Source: Nitrosomonadales bacterium (lineage in GTDB: Bacteria > Pseudomonadota > Gammaproteobacteria > Burkholderiales > Gallionellaceae). From it: a DNA stretch of 64,000 bases. The stretch lies in contig JADJWO010000001.1 in assembly GCA_016716325.1 (NCBI GenBank), positions 868,001-932,000 on the forward strand. Direction: 5' to 3'. This document shows, piece after piece, positions 9,801 to 17,815 of this stretch. Position numbers and translations under genes: made by a program. Under the pieces are notes generated by a model. That model did not search any database, was not told the DNA's origin, and saw nothing but the letters and a program-made list of their open reading frames with translations. The first letter of the stretch is position 1. The number at the start of each line of letters is the position of its first letter.

Positions 9801-12800
9801 GTTCCCGCAATATCGAAGCCGCGCTCCAGTAACTGGGCGTAGCTCAGCGTTGTGCCATCGGCAAACTGGAAGCTCTCGATGATCGGAGTGGCATAAACAT
9901 CATTAGGGTCGAAACCCTCGATATGGATGGTGTTCCCATTGCCCATGTCGAGCTTGAGCGAACCCAGCCCCAGTGTGATCTGCGTAGCATTGATCCCAGC
10001 CCCGAACAGCAAAGTGTTGCTATCGCCATTGGCATTACTGTCGAATATGTGATCTACACCATCGCCCAGGTTGTAAACGTAAGTATCGTTGCCACTGCCG
10101 CCGCGCAACACGTCATCACCCGCACCGCCATTCAAGGCATCGTTGCCGCCGCTGCCATACAGCGTATCGTCGCCACCCCAGCCGATCAGCGTGTCGTTGC
10201 CGTTTCTTCCGCCGAGCGTGTCTATACCCTCTGTTCCCTCAAGATACATATCCAGCGGCGGCGCCAGCGCGATCAACTCCTGCATACCAACCACCGAACC
10301 GTCGGAGAATTTAATCTGCTCAACCCCGAAACCCAGCGGGTCGTCCGCATTCGGCACCACCAACCGCACCTGGCTCGCGCCATTGTTCCAACTCAAGTCC
10401 AGCGTGGTACGTCCGGCCTCCTGCCCCCATGCCAGCGTCAGCTCGGCCAGCGAAATTCCCGCTGTAAATTCCACCGTATCCACGGGAATCATTCCGGCAT
10501 CGTAAAGCGGCTGCAAAGCGGCGTAGTCGTTGGCGGCGGGCCGCTCCAGCGGAGGCAATGGCGCAATGTAACGCAGGATTGAAGGATCTGTCAGAACCGC
10601 AGCTTTGGCATCCGGCCACGCCCAAGGTGCCCAGTCGTACAACTGCGGATCGGGAAAAGTATCGACCGTCGAATGTGGGTCGCGCAGCCAATCCGCCACG
10701 GCGGCACCAACCATTTCATCGCTAGAAGAATCAAACAAGTTGCCCGGCAAAAAATATTGCCCGCCATAGTTTTCACGCTCCTGCCAATCGGCAATTCCGC
10801 GCGAGCCGTAATACCAGTCCTTGTATGCGATTTCCGAATCGCCCGTATCGCCGATCAGATCGACACCGGTTTGCGCGGGGTCGATCAAATAGCGTGATGC
10901 GCCCCGATCCCCATAGCGCAATACAAGATGACCAAAATCATCATATATCCAATAGTCGTTGCCATTGGCTCCATCCATCGTATCGTTGCCCGCCCCGCCG
11001 ACCAGCACGCTGCCGTTCGTGAGCGTGTCATTGCCATTGCCCCCATACATGGCCATGCCACCGTTCAGCACATCATTCCCCTCCCCGCCAAACTGCATCC
11101 CGCCGCCACTCAGCGTGTCGTCGCCCGCGCCACCGTCAATTACTGCGTATTGGTTATTCCATGCAGTGATGGTGTTATCCGATATGCCGCCGATGATTTC
11201 CTGAAGGTTATAAGTCTCGTTCCGCGTCCACAGGCTCGCATCCACGCTCCCGTTGACCGTCTGCCAAGAGGGGTAGACCGCCTGGACGAGTCCGTCCTGC
11301 AATGCCTGATAGCTGCTGAATTCGTTGAGGATCTCGGTACTGCCGATCACCTGCCCGGTACTGTCGGTAATCGTTCCGTAGGTTGTCGTGGCTGTGCTGC
11401 CGGTTTGAACGTTGTACGGCTGGCCCGACCAGGAAAGCTGTGCCTTGACGGCTTGGGTCGAAGAAGATTGTGACCACCCCTGGGTCGCGCTGATCGTCGC
11501 CGCGTCGCTGCTCAGGATGTCGTCCTGCAAGGTTACCCGTCCGTCGAGCAACTGGGGCTGTCCGTTCCAGCTGTACGTTGCGTTCTGATTGGAATAGGTG
11601 TTCACAAATGTCGTGTTGATGCCGTTGACGGTGTAAGTCGTGGTGATGATGTTGGTGCCGTTCGAGATCGTTTTGGTTACAGAGGAGCCGACAGCAGATG
11701 TTTTTAATGTGCCGTCCGCCTGCCATTGGTATCCCTGCGCCAGGTAACCGCTGGCGATGTTGGTCTTGGTAGCCGCGAAGAAGTCGTCCCGTAGCGCGCT
11801 GTACTCGTCCTGATTCGTCGCATTGAGCACGTCTGCGATGGTTTGTTGCGCGCCTGCGCTGTCCTGCACCGTCCAGTCCTGCGGTGCGGTGTAGTAGTCC
11901 CGGATCGTCATGCCCTGATCCGTGCCGCGTATCGTCAGCAGCAGGTCGTTGCCGCTTTGCGTGGCGCGCAAGTCGTTGAAGGCCATGCCGGCCTGAAGTT
12001 CAATGACATTGCCGCCGAGCGATGCGTCGATAACCGTGTCCTGCCCCATGCCGAAGCCGAAGCGATAAGTGTCCAGTCCCTCGCCGCCGATGAGGGTGTC
12101 TTCGCCCGCGCCGCCGTCCAACGTATCGTCGCCCACTCCACCATTGAGGATATCGCTGCCGAGCCCGGCAGTCAGAATATCGTTTCCGCCCCCGCCATGG
12201 AGCTCATTGTTCCCGCTGTCGGCGACCAGATAATCCGCGCCGTCTCCACCGTCCAGGTAGTTATTGCCCCCCGCCGCCGAGAGCGTGTCGTTGCCCGCGC
12301 CCGCATAGAGTTCGTTGTTGCCGCCGTCGGCGATCAGGGTGTCCGCGCCGTCCCCACCGTCCAGCGTGTTGTTTCCGCCGGTGGCCTGCAATGTGTCGTC
12401 GCCCGTCCCGGCATATAGTTCGTTGTTGATGCCTTCTGCATACAGGGTGTTGTTGCCGTCGCCCGCATCGAGATAATTGCCGTCGCCCCATGCGGCAAGA
12501 TCGTCGTTGCCGGTTCCGGCGAACAGGGCGTTGTTGCCGCCTGACGCCTCCAGGATATTAGTACCGTCGCCCGCATCGAGGGTGTTGCCGCCGCCCCATG
12601 CCGAAAGATTGTCGTTGCCCGCCCCGCCCACCAGGGTGTTGTCGCCGCCGTCCGCCGCGAGGGTGTCGTCGCCCGCGCCACCGTCCAGCGTGTTGCCGCC
12701 GCCCGCTGCGGAAATGTCGTCGTTGCCCGCGCCGCCGTGGAGCGCGCTGCCGGGGCCGCCGCTGTTGAGGATGTCGTTGCCGTCGCCGCCGTCCAGATAG

Positions 12801-15800
12801 TTCGCCCCCGCTTCGCCGTAGAGCTTGTCGGCGCCCGCGCCGCCGATAAGCACATCGTTGCCGTTGCCGCCCCACAGGGTGTCGTTGCCGTCTCCGCCGT
12901 CGAGGTAGTCGTCGTCTTCCGCGCCCCACAGGGTGTCGTCGCCCGCTCCCCCGAAAATGATGTCGTTGCCGCCTTCTCCGTCCAGCGTGTCGTTGCCGCC
13001 TTCACCGTACACCACGTCGCTGCCCGATCCCGCCCAGACGCGGTCGGCGCCAGCTCCGGCGTAGATGATGTCGCTGCCGGCGGCGGGCGAGTTGCCGGGG
13101 GCGTATTGGATGACGGGCTGGAACAGTGCGCCCCCGTCGGCTTGGGGGGTGACGCTCCAGTTGAAGGTTTCGGCGCTGCTGTGATACCAGTTGGCGCTGC
13201 CGATCTGATAGCGCGGGTCGGCTTCGGGGATGTATTGCGGGATGTAGTCGGCGTCGCCGAGGATGTGGTCGTCGCCCGCGCCCGCGATCAGCAGGTCGCT
13301 GCCTTCGCCGCCGGAGAGCACGTCGTTGTCCGCTCCGGAGACGAGGGTGTCGTCGCCCGTGCCGCCCGCGAGCCAGTCGCCCTTGAGGCCGGTTGCGCTA
13401 TCGGTGTTGCCGTTGGCGATGGCTTGGTCGGTGGCGATCTGGGCATCCGCGAACAGGCGGTCGTTGTCGCCTCCCCCGATAACGATGTCCGAGCCGCTGC
13501 CGCCTTCGACGAGGTCGTTGCCGGCATCGCCGTGCAGGTAGTCGGAACCTGTGCCACCTTCAATCCGGTCGTCGCCCGCACCACCGCCGACATCGTCGTT
13601 GAGTTCGCCGCTCATGATGTGGTCGTTGCCCGCAGTGCCGCCGAGGATGTCTTCGTAGACTCCGGCTGTTCCTATGGGGTTTCCGTTGGCATCCACCGCA
13701 GCCTGGATGCCCGCCTTGGCGGGGTCGGTATCGGTGGGGAGGATGTCGCCGGTGATGGTGGTGGTAGATGAAGGGGCGGGTGCGACAGGCGCGGCGCCCA
13801 GCGTCAGGCCGAGATCGCCCGCCCGGTAGTTGAGTATCTTGAAGGCGTTGTCCACCAGCAATGTCGCGCCTTCCGCCGCGTTGATGTCGCCGGACAGCAC
13901 AGAGTAGCTGTGCTTGTTGCCCGCCGCGTCGGTGCTGGTGTAGGTCTTGCCGTCGCCTTTCATTTCGCCCGCACCCAGGGTCTGGCCGTTGATCTGGATG
14001 CTGCCTTGCCCGTCGGTGTCGAGGATGGTGTCCAGCCCGTCGGTTCCCAACAGGTCGCTGTTCCAGACGTAGGTGTCGCTGCCTGCGCCGCCTTCGAGGT
14101 AGTCGTTTCCGCCGTTGCCTTGCAGGGTGTCGTTTCCGTTCATGCCGTAGAGGCGGTCGGTATCGCCGCTGCCTTCAAGGGTGTCGGCAGCCTGGCTGCC
14201 GAAGATGATCTGGTGGTCGTAGAGGCTCAGTCCCTTGCCGTCGATGGCGAGGGTGAGCGGATTGCCTGCGGTTTTGAGGGTGTGGTCGATGTAGTCCCAG
14301 TTGCCGGAAACCGTGTTGCTGTCCCATTGCTCGGCGTAGGGCTTGTCGCCGAGAGTGGTGATCACATCGTTGTCGTCGTGCTGGCCGCTGTCGTAGTTTG
14401 TTTTCCAGTTGAGGTAGGCGGCACGGTCGGCGAGGTATTCGCCCGTGAGGCTGCCGGTGCCAGTTGCCGCGTCGTACAGGTCGAGTTCGCCGCTGACGTT
14501 GTGATGGATGCTGTAATCAACACCAGTCACAACAAATGGGTTGCCGTTGACGAGGGCATAGCGGTAGGCGACGGCATCTGCGGTGCTGGCCTTGGTCTGG
14601 CCAAGAATGTTCGCGCCATTCACCATTTCCAAATGCAATGCGGGATTAGCCTTGACCGCATTTTCCAGCACGATCAGTTTGTCGTAAAAGTCGCGCCGTC
14701 CGTCGATGTTGCCCGTGCCGATGCCGATCAGCCCGGAGGCGTTGTCGTATTTAACGTCCACGTTGATGAGATCAACGGCGCCACCCTGAAACAGCTTGTA
14801 GAGTTCCTCCACAAGGGTTTCCATCGTGTCCGGGATTGCGTTCGATACGTTCTCGAGCAGGCGGTTAACGTTGCCACTGGCGACGAACGTGTCGTTCATG
14901 CGGTAGATCAACGCATGCAATGCGAGACTGTCCATCAGCGGTTCGATCATGTGGCTGTTGCGCTCGGTGGCGATCATGGTTTCGTAACCGAATGCCTGCG
15001 CCCCGGTGATGACGCTGGGTACGATATTGACATCGGGAAAGCCGTCGATGTCTTCGCTTTCCAGCGTATGGATAGTGGCGCTGTTAAAGCTCGCCGCCGG
15101 TGGGCTAGGTAGATAGCTTCCCGCGAGGCTGACGAATTCATCTGTGAGTTGCAGTGCTGCGTTGCCCAATGCGGACGACGCTAATCCCAATGCCGGGTTC
15201 AATCGCCCAACAAGCAGCGAAGCGAAATCTGCCGTGGTCGGGTCAAAGCCCGGCGCGTTATATGTATAGGCATCGCTAACCAAATCGGGAAACAGCCGCG
15301 CCGCCATCGCCGCCAGATGCCCGCCTAGGCTGTGGCCGGTGACAGTGATTTTTTCTCCGGGGGCGATGAGGCCGAGCCCGTTCGCTCTGGTCACGGTTTC
15401 GGTCAGGTAGAGATAGCCTTTGATCGGGTCATTGGGACTAGCCCGCAAGGGTATGTAGTTCCCGCTCGCCGGTTGCGTCGCCGAAAACTCCAGCACGTAT
15501 TGCTTGACCAGGTAATCCGTCTTATCCGCCTGCATTTGCAGAATGTAGTTCATCATCGAGACGGTCTGGCCCATCGCCAGCCCCAGAAAACCGATCTGGC
15601 CTAGGTCGGCTTTGAGCAGGTCACCGCTAAGCGACAAACTCGGTTCGGTACCGCGTATGGCGAGGACTTTTTCCGTTACGCCATTGGCATCGGTACGCTG
15701 GAACAAGGTGGCGGCGAAGCCTTCGGCGTCGTTGCCGTGATAGCCGCCTGGAGGGATGGTCCATGGGTTTGGATTGGCGCTCGCATCAAACTTAAACATC

Positions 15801-15946
15801 TGATCTGCCAACTTGAGAGGAAGCCGCTCTTGTTTATTCGCTTGAAATGCAATTCGATCTCCCGCAAGGGTTGGCTCCTCTTCCAACAGAACATAAGCGG
15901 CGGTAGCGAGTTTGGCATATTCGTAGTAATCGAGTACGTTCGACAT
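3899..15946 (-). CDS. Giant type I-secreted RTX/VCBS protein with N-terminal lipase-like domain
   Basis: 4015 residues, apparently intact. Approximate order: lipase-like alpha/beta-hydrolase 1-370 with nucleophile elbow G204-H-S206-L-G-G; a linker region; RTX nonapeptide blocks near 583-630, 763-1290, 1603-1673, 1900-1965 and 2055-2490, with RTX-associated segments between (for example 1293-1373); cadherin/Ig-like modules 2660-3060; six VCBS repeats 3061-3708; another Ig-like module; a Gly/His/Asp-rich linker ~3815-3895; and a C-terminal tail without RTX repeats. There is no Sec signal, and RTX/VCBS proteins leave through type I systems, so the hlyB/hlyD genes upstream are the likely exporter. 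Expected role: a surface-bound or released adhesin with possible lipase activity. AGGAGA precedes the ATG at 15946. The preceding membrane-protein gene ends 12 bp upstream. Confidence 0.85.
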   Translation of the reverse strand: MSNVLDYYEYAKLATAAYVLLEEEPTLAGDRIAFQANKQERLPLKLADQMFKFDASANPNPWTIPPGGYHGNDAEGFAATLFQRTDANGVTEKVLAIRGTEPSLSLSGDLLKADLGQIGFLGLAMGQTVSMMNYILQMQADKTDYLVKQYVLEFSATQPASGNYIPLRASPNDPIKGYLYLTETVTRANGLGLIAPGEKITVTGHSLGGHLAAMAARLFPDLVSDAYTYNAPGFDPTTADFASLLVGRLNPALGLASSALGNAALQLTDEFVSLAGSYLPSPPAASFNSATIHTLESEDIDGFPDVNIVPSVITGAQAFGYETMIATERNSHMIEPLMDSLALHALIYRMNDTFVASGNVNRLLENVSNAIPDTMETLVEELYKLFQGGAVDLINVDVKYDNASGLIGIGTGNIDGRRDFYDKLIVLENAVKANPALHLEMVNGANILGQTKASTADAVAYRYALVNGNPFVVTGVDYSIHHNVSGELDLYDAATGTGSLTGEYLADRAAYLNWKTNYDSGQHDDNDVITTLGDKPYAEQWDSNTVSGNWDYIDHTLKTAGNPLTLAIDGKGLSLYDHQIIFGSQAADTLEGSGDTDRLYGMNGNDTLQGNGGNDYLEGGAGSDTYVWNSDLLGTDGLDTILDTDGQGSIQINGQTLGAGEMKGDGKTYTSTDAAGNKHSYSVLSGDINAAEGATLLVDNAFKILNYRAGDLGLTLGAAPVAPAPSSTTTITGDILPTDTDPAKAGIQAAVDANGNPIGTAGVYEDILGGTAGNDHIMSGELNDDVGGGAGDDRIEGGTGSDYLHGDAGNDLVEGGSGSDIVIGGGDNDRLFADAQIATDQAIANGNTDSATGLKGDWLAGGTGDDTLVSGADNDVLSGGEGSDLLIAGAGDDHILGDADYIPQYIPEADPRYQIGSANWYHSSAETFNWSVTPQADGGALFQPVIQYAPGNSPAAGSDIIYAGAGADRVWAGSGSDVVYGEGGNDTLDGEGGNDIIFGGAGDDTLWGAEDDDYLDGGDGNDTLWGGNGNDVLIGGAGADKLYGEAGANYLDGGDGNDILNSGGPGSALHGGAGNDDISAAGGGNTLDGGAGDDTLAADGGDNTLVGGAGNDNLSAWGGGNTLDAGDGTNILEASGGNNALFAGTGNDDLAAWGDGNYLDAGDGNNTLYAEGINNELYAGTGDDTLQATGGNNTLDGGDGADTLIADGGNNELYAGAGNDTLSAAGGNNYLDGGDGADYLVADSGNNELHGGGGNDILTAGLGSDILNGGVGDDTLDGGAGEDTLIGGEGLDTYRFGFGMGQDTVIDASLGGNVIELQAGMAFNDLRATQSGNDLLLTIRGTDQGMTIRDYYTAPQDWTVQDSAGAQQTIADVLNATNQDEYSALRDDFFAATKTNIASGYLAQGYQWQADGTLKTSAVGSSVTKTISNGTNIITTTYTVNGINTTFVNTYSNQNATYSWNGQPQLLDGRVTLQDDILSSDAATISATQGWSQSSSTQAVKAQLSWSGQPYNVQTGSTATTTYGTITDSTGQVIGSTEILNEFSSYQALQDGLVQAVYPSWQTVNGSVDASLWTRNETYNLQEIIGGISDNTITAWNNQYAVIDGGAGDDTLSGGGMQFGGEGNDVLNGGMAMYGGNGNDTLTNGSVLVGGAGNDTMDGANGNDYWIYDDFGHLVLRYGDRGASRYLIDPAQTGVDLIGDTGDSEIAYKDWYYGSRGIADWQERENYGGQYFLPGNLFDSSSDEMVGAAVADWLRDPHSTVDTFPDPQLYDWAPWAWPDAKAAVLTDPSILRYIAPLPPLERPAANDYAALQPLYDAGMIPVDTVEFTAGISLAELTLAWGQEAGRTTLDLSWNNGASQVRLVVPNADDPLGFGVEQIKFSDGSVVGMQELIALAPPLDMYLEGTEGIDTLGGRNGNDTLIGWGGDDTLYGSGGNDALNGGAGDDVLRGGSGNDTYVYNLGDGVDHIFDSNANGDSNTLLFGAGINATQITLGLGSLKLDMGNGNTIHIEGFDPNDVYATPIIESFQFADGTTLSYAQLLERGFDIAGTAADDNLTGTNTNDRIDGGAGNDVLNGGSGNDVLMGGAGSDTYVFGANGGQDTIMETFDPGSVDKIVFASGIVADDLVTSRSGADNNDLTIAIRGTDTSLTVQGWFNPEVTSSISSMEFADGSVVAIDAIINHAPTADIPLADQSATAGQVYSYTLPGRNIEDGFMNDASDTGTGITNFLNGGIGDDMLIGGDGNDNLYGDAGNDTLDGGAGNDVLEDDLGNDTYIFGRGYGQDVVYEWDGTPGNVDKVQFAADVSPGDITAYEDPMGGLVLGINGTNDSLRVNFWFNHDAAKVEQLVFADGTVWGVNDIVAMLTPAPAATPGDDEIDGTEGNDTIKALAGEDWVSGDSGDDVLVGGTDDDYLIGGTGSDILNGGSGWDTLYADRSYSDSGNDLLAGGADGDGLNASISNDLLIGGAGNDDVIGDDGNDVVLFNRGDGNDWYGSNYSENGVTLAERTDTVSLGGGIAYADMSFERDAWDGLILNLGNGESIYFESWFDASWQDNKAISTLQVITEAMSGFDPNSSDPLLNRRVQQFDFVGLANRFEAAQTADPSITSWQLGPHLADFSLGGSDTAAIGGDMAYLYGKNGNLDGLSETELRAQLNDAGFGTANQTLTKTNSMGVFNDVDFTHGDSLTYSATLADGSPLPGWLSFDAVTATFSGTPGNGDGGVLNVAVTATDTGGLTATALFNLDVISLNAAPIAASDMIAVSEDDGIATVAFADLLANDTDPDAGDTLSVSAFDAVTAQGNTVMQDANGNLVLDIGDRYQSLGAGQTASDSFGYTVSDAAGLTSSATVEVTIAGANDAPVVASPVAGQQTNEDAPFSFIVPADTFTDIDNGDVLSYSATLADGTALPSWLSFDAATQTFSGVPTNADVGSLNVLVTATDTGGLSASSAFNLNIANVNDAPTASADSGAAIEDGGAVLLDAATLLANDTDPDFIHGDMLNIVGISQADSGAAVSLLNGEVQYDAGTLFQSLGQGQTATDNFSYTVSDMAGATSTAQVSMAIAGMNDAPVTEADTTAVQEDMTLTATGNVLSNDTDVDQGTVLSVANAGTYQGNFGALTLNADGSYAYALDNASPGVQSLAQGQVVTDTFDYQTSDGITSTPSTLTVSITGTNDAPVVTADTATVQEDLNITATGNVLANDSDVDQDTLLQATNAGVFAGQYGQLTLQADGSYTYALDNSSLAVQSLAQGQVVTETFSYAATDGITATPSSLTVSITGTNDAPVVIAATAAVQEDINITATGNVLVNDTDVDQGTVLSVANAGVFAGSYGQLTLNVDGSYSYALDNASPGVQGLAQGQAVTDTFAYQTTDGLVSTPSMLTVSITGTNDAPVVAADTNAVQEDLAIIATGNVLSNDTDVDQGAVLSVANAGTYQGSYGSLLLNTDGSYTYSLDNGSLGVQSLAQGQVVTDTFDYQTSDGITSTPSALTVSITGTNDAPVVTADAAAVQEDVSLTATGNVLSNDTDVDQGTVLSVANAGIYQGSYGSLLLNTDGSYAYALDNASLGVQSLAQGQVVADTFDYQTSDGITSTPSALTVSITGTNDAPVTVADTTSVQEDLNITATGNVLGNDTDVDQGTVLTVADAGIRQGNYGQLALNADGSYTYSLDPSTGSGQAASAVQSLGRDARVAEQFGYTATDGIVGIASVLDVFLSGTNDAPILVAPLADQNLRSDKHFSWQVPAGSFTDIDQGDTLDYTATLADGSALPEWLNFDAATQTFSGEAPKKSDGVDVQVTATDKVAATGSTAGSLSASAVFRISVSRGNEGVGNGEDAPPPGHDHNSNDGHGTSPGHPGNQGGNGHSSSPSDHSNEQAQDDRFHDSQKNKDGGASQDSGNSNSRRSEELIRAWFEEQSASERYASFSTLDRHGASEGQTDWQVNRNVAKGISGDASTEWERMNDRLSKHLAQGGADDGIAMESGMDYGAFGLYGSQGQQGLSQVGMGSGQQMKGFSGLKEGLERLGG
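4823..6766 (-). repeat. Six tandem VCBS repeats within the giant gene
   Basis: 1944 bp encode six units of about 108 residues. Each starts NDAPV and contains GNVLxNDTDVDQ, LTLNADGSYxYALD and QSLAQGQVVTDTF. Several neighbouring units are almost identical at DNA level, for example around 5340-5400 and 5660-5720, which suggests recent duplication or gene conversion. VCBS units are common in large bacterial adhesins. Confidence 0.85.
4942..4964. repeat. Small dispersed repeat inserted in the last VCBS unit
   Basis: CCTGTCCTGAGCCTGTCG and the following AAGGA match a short repeat that I recognise from many proteobacterial genomes. Here it adds about seven residues (PSTGSGQ) to the sixth VCBS unit, which otherwise reads LDN as in its neighbours. 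The frame is kept. Confidence 0.6.
12140..12760 (-). repeat. Variant RTX array with ~18-residue period
   Basis: Residues ~1063-1270 of the giant protein alternate a normal RTX unit (GGAGNDTL) with a GGNN-type unit (AxGGNNxL), giving a period near 18 residues instead of 9. The DNA shows the same alternation of gtcgttgcc and gttgccgcc blocks. It is coding sequence, not a CRISPR. Confidence 0.6.
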
Positions 15947-15958
15947 GATGATCTCCTG

Positions 15959-16615
15959 TTAGTGAGCTACGGGTTTCAGTGCGGCATTTGGTAGATGTTC
16001 TGGTGGTCTGACATCGCAATATGTCTTGGCTAGCCCCCAAAATAATCGCCAGGAGCCTTCGGCAACATTGATGGTGCGTCTGTAATCTGTCTCGCGCGCA
16101 ATGGCTTCTCCGGTTTCTGAATCAATCACGACCATCTCTAATTTCTCCATCTTCCAGCCTATGCGTTCTTCTGTTTTGTAGGGCGTAGGTTGATAGGCAA
16201 ATTTGTAGTGGTAGCGGGCGGCGGGGCGGTCAAGAGGAGTTACTTTCCATTGGCCATCAACAAATTCAATATGCTCGACATTTCCCTGCATGCCCTTATG
16301 TTCCATAAAGTGATAGCCGTACTGCTTTATCAATTCATAGCCACCATTTCCGGTGTCGTCATAAAACCCCTCCACCTCCACCTTCTTGTACACATGCACC
16401 CCGGCATCCTTGCAGGCAAGCTCGAAGTTTCTGGCGATCCAGTATTCCTCCGCCCACGGTGCGGCAAGCAGGACAAAAGCGACAGGCCCAACCGCAGCCC
16501 ATCGCCATCGGAACCGCTTCAGCAACTTGCCCAGCGGCCACACGATGAGCAACAGAACCAGCGCCGAATAAACGGCGATGATCCCCGCGCCAACGATTCC
16601 AATCTGGTAGTTCAT
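15959..16615 (-). CDS. Two-helix membrane protein, copy 1 (putative immunity or chaperone partner of the giant protein)
   Basis: 218 residues, no family that I recognise. Two membrane helices lie at about 6-28 (GIVGAGIIAVYSALVLLLIV) and 41-58, followed by a ~150-residue soluble domain with the conserved segment RRTINVAEGSWRLFWGLA near the end. It is 12 bp upstream of the giant RTX gene in the same direction, and its start overlaps the stop of the preceding lipase copy (ATGA). The paralogue at 17816-18529 is nearly identical in residues 1-83 and in the last 80 residues but unrelated in the middle (~85-140). That pattern, and strict pairing with a lipase module, suggests a specificity partner. 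This function is inference. Confidence 0.7.
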   Translation of the reverse strand: MNYQIGIVGAGIIAVYSALVLLLIVWPLGKLLKRFRWRWAAVGPVAFVLLAAPWAEEYWIARNFELACKDAGVHVYKKVEVEGFYDDTGNGGYELIKQYGYHFMEHKGMQGNVEHIEFVDGQWKVTPLDRPAARYHYKFAYQPTPYKTEERIGWKMEKLEMVVIDSETGEAIARETDYRRTINVAEGSWRLFWGLAKTYCDVRPPEHLPNAALKPVAH

Positions 16616-16648
16616 GCCGCCATCCTCCCTTCCGCGTCGTTCGCCGCC
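16611..16648 (-). repeat. Cassette boundary repeat 1
   Basis: On the minus strand GCGGCGAACGACGCGG, then AAGGGAGG and ATGGCGGCATGAA. It fuses a short tail (AANDAEGRMAA) to the truncated lipase copy and supplies the ribosome-binding site of membrane-protein copy 1. The same ~38 bp recur at 18525 and 20731. Confidence 0.7.
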
Positions 16649-17805
16649 ACGAGCGTCTCCATCGTGTCCGGAATTGTGTTCGATGCGTTCTGGAATAGTT
16701 CCTTGATACTGCCGCTTGTTGTAAAAGTATCGTTCATGCGGTACAGCAATGCCTGCAACGCAAGGCTGTCCATGAGCGGTTCGATCATGTGACTGTTACG
16801 TTCGACCGTAACCATGGTTTCGCTGCCGAAGACTTGCGCACCCGTGATAACACTGGGGACGATATTGGCATCAGGGGAGCCGTCGATATCTTCGCTTTCC
16901 AGCGTGTGGATAGTGGCGCTGTTAAAGGTCGCCGCCGGTGGGCTAGGTAGATAGCTTCCCGCGAGGCTGACGAATTCATCTGTGAGTTGCAGTGCTGCGT
17001 TGCCCAATGCGGACGACGCTAATCCCAATGCCGGGTTCAATCGCCCAACAAGCAGCGAAGCGAAATCTGCCGTGGTCGGGTCAAAGCCCGGCGCGTTATA
17101 TGTATAGGCATCGCTAACCAAATCGGGAAACAGCCGCGCCGCCATCGCGGCAAGATGTCCGCCCAGGCTGTGGCCGGTGACAGTGATTTTTTCTCCGGGG
17201 GCGATCAGGCCGAGGCCGTTCACTGTGATCGCGGATTCGGCTAGGTAGAGATAGCCTTTGATCGTGTCGGTGGGGCTGGCTTGCAGGGGGATGCATAGGC
17301 CATTCGCCGGTTGCGTTGTCGTAAACTCCAGGGCGTATTGCTTGACCTGAGTATTCGTCGTATCTGCCTGCATTTGCAGGATGTAGTTCATCATCGAGAC
17401 GGTCTGGCCCATAGCGAGTCCGAGGAATCCGATCTGGCCGAGGTCGGCTTTGAGCAGGTCGAGACCGCCGCTGACGAACGGTTCGGTGCCGCGGATGGCG
17501 AGGACTTTTTCTGTTGCGCCGCCGATGTTGGTGCGCTGGAACAAGGTGGCGGCGAAACCTTCGGGGTCGTTGCCGTGGTAGCCGTTCCGGTCGGGGCCAA
17601 AGTCGGGGATGGTCCAAGGGGTGCTGCCAACTGCATCAGGTGAGTTGCTATCAAATGTTTGATTAGCCAGTCTCTCAGGGAGACGCTTCTGATCATTTGC
17701 TTGGAAGGCAATCCTATCCCCTGCTAGCGATGGCTCACCTTCCAGTAAAACATAAGCGGCGGTAGCGAGTTTGGCATATTCATAGTAATCGAGTACGTTC
17801 GGCAT
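16612..17805 (-). CDS. Truncated lipase-like N-terminal module, copy 2
   Basis: 397 residues that match the first ~370 residues of the giant RTX protein, including the nucleophile elbow GHSLGG and EKVLAIRGTEP. It stops after the segment PDTMETLV, where the giant protein runs on into its RTX region. The last eleven residues, AANDAEGRMAA, come from the cassette boundary sequence. With no RTX repeats or secretion tail it is unlikely to be exported alone; it may be a silent donor cassette or an intracellular remnant. About 220 bp (16928-17147) are identical to 15091-15310 in the giant gene, whereas residues ~38-70 and 150-190 differ clearly. AGGGAGATC precedes the ATG at 17805. Confidence 0.75.
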   Translation of the reverse strand: MPNVLDYYEYAKLATAAYVLLEGEPSLAGDRIAFQANDQKRLPERLANQTFDSNSPDAVGSTPWTIPDFGPDRNGYHGNDPEGFAATLFQRTNIGGATEKVLAIRGTEPFVSGGLDLLKADLGQIGFLGLAMGQTVSMMNYILQMQADTTNTQVKQYALEFTTTQPANGLCIPLQASPTDTIKGYLYLAESAITVNGLGLIAPGEKITVTGHSLGGHLAAMAARLFPDLVSDAYTYNAPGFDPTTADFASLLVGRLNPALGLASSALGNAALQLTDEFVSLAGSYLPSPPAATFNSATIHTLESEDIDGSPDANIVPSVITGAQVFGSETMVTVERNSHMIEPLMDSLALQALLYRMNDTFTTSGSIKELFQNASNTIPDTMETLVAANDAEGRMAA

Positions 17806-17815
17806 GATGATCTCC

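Noticed and set aside
4823..14200. CRISPR-like regular repeats
   Set aside because: The periodicity is that of VCBS and RTX protein repeats in one continuous reading frame, without unique spacers or cas genes.
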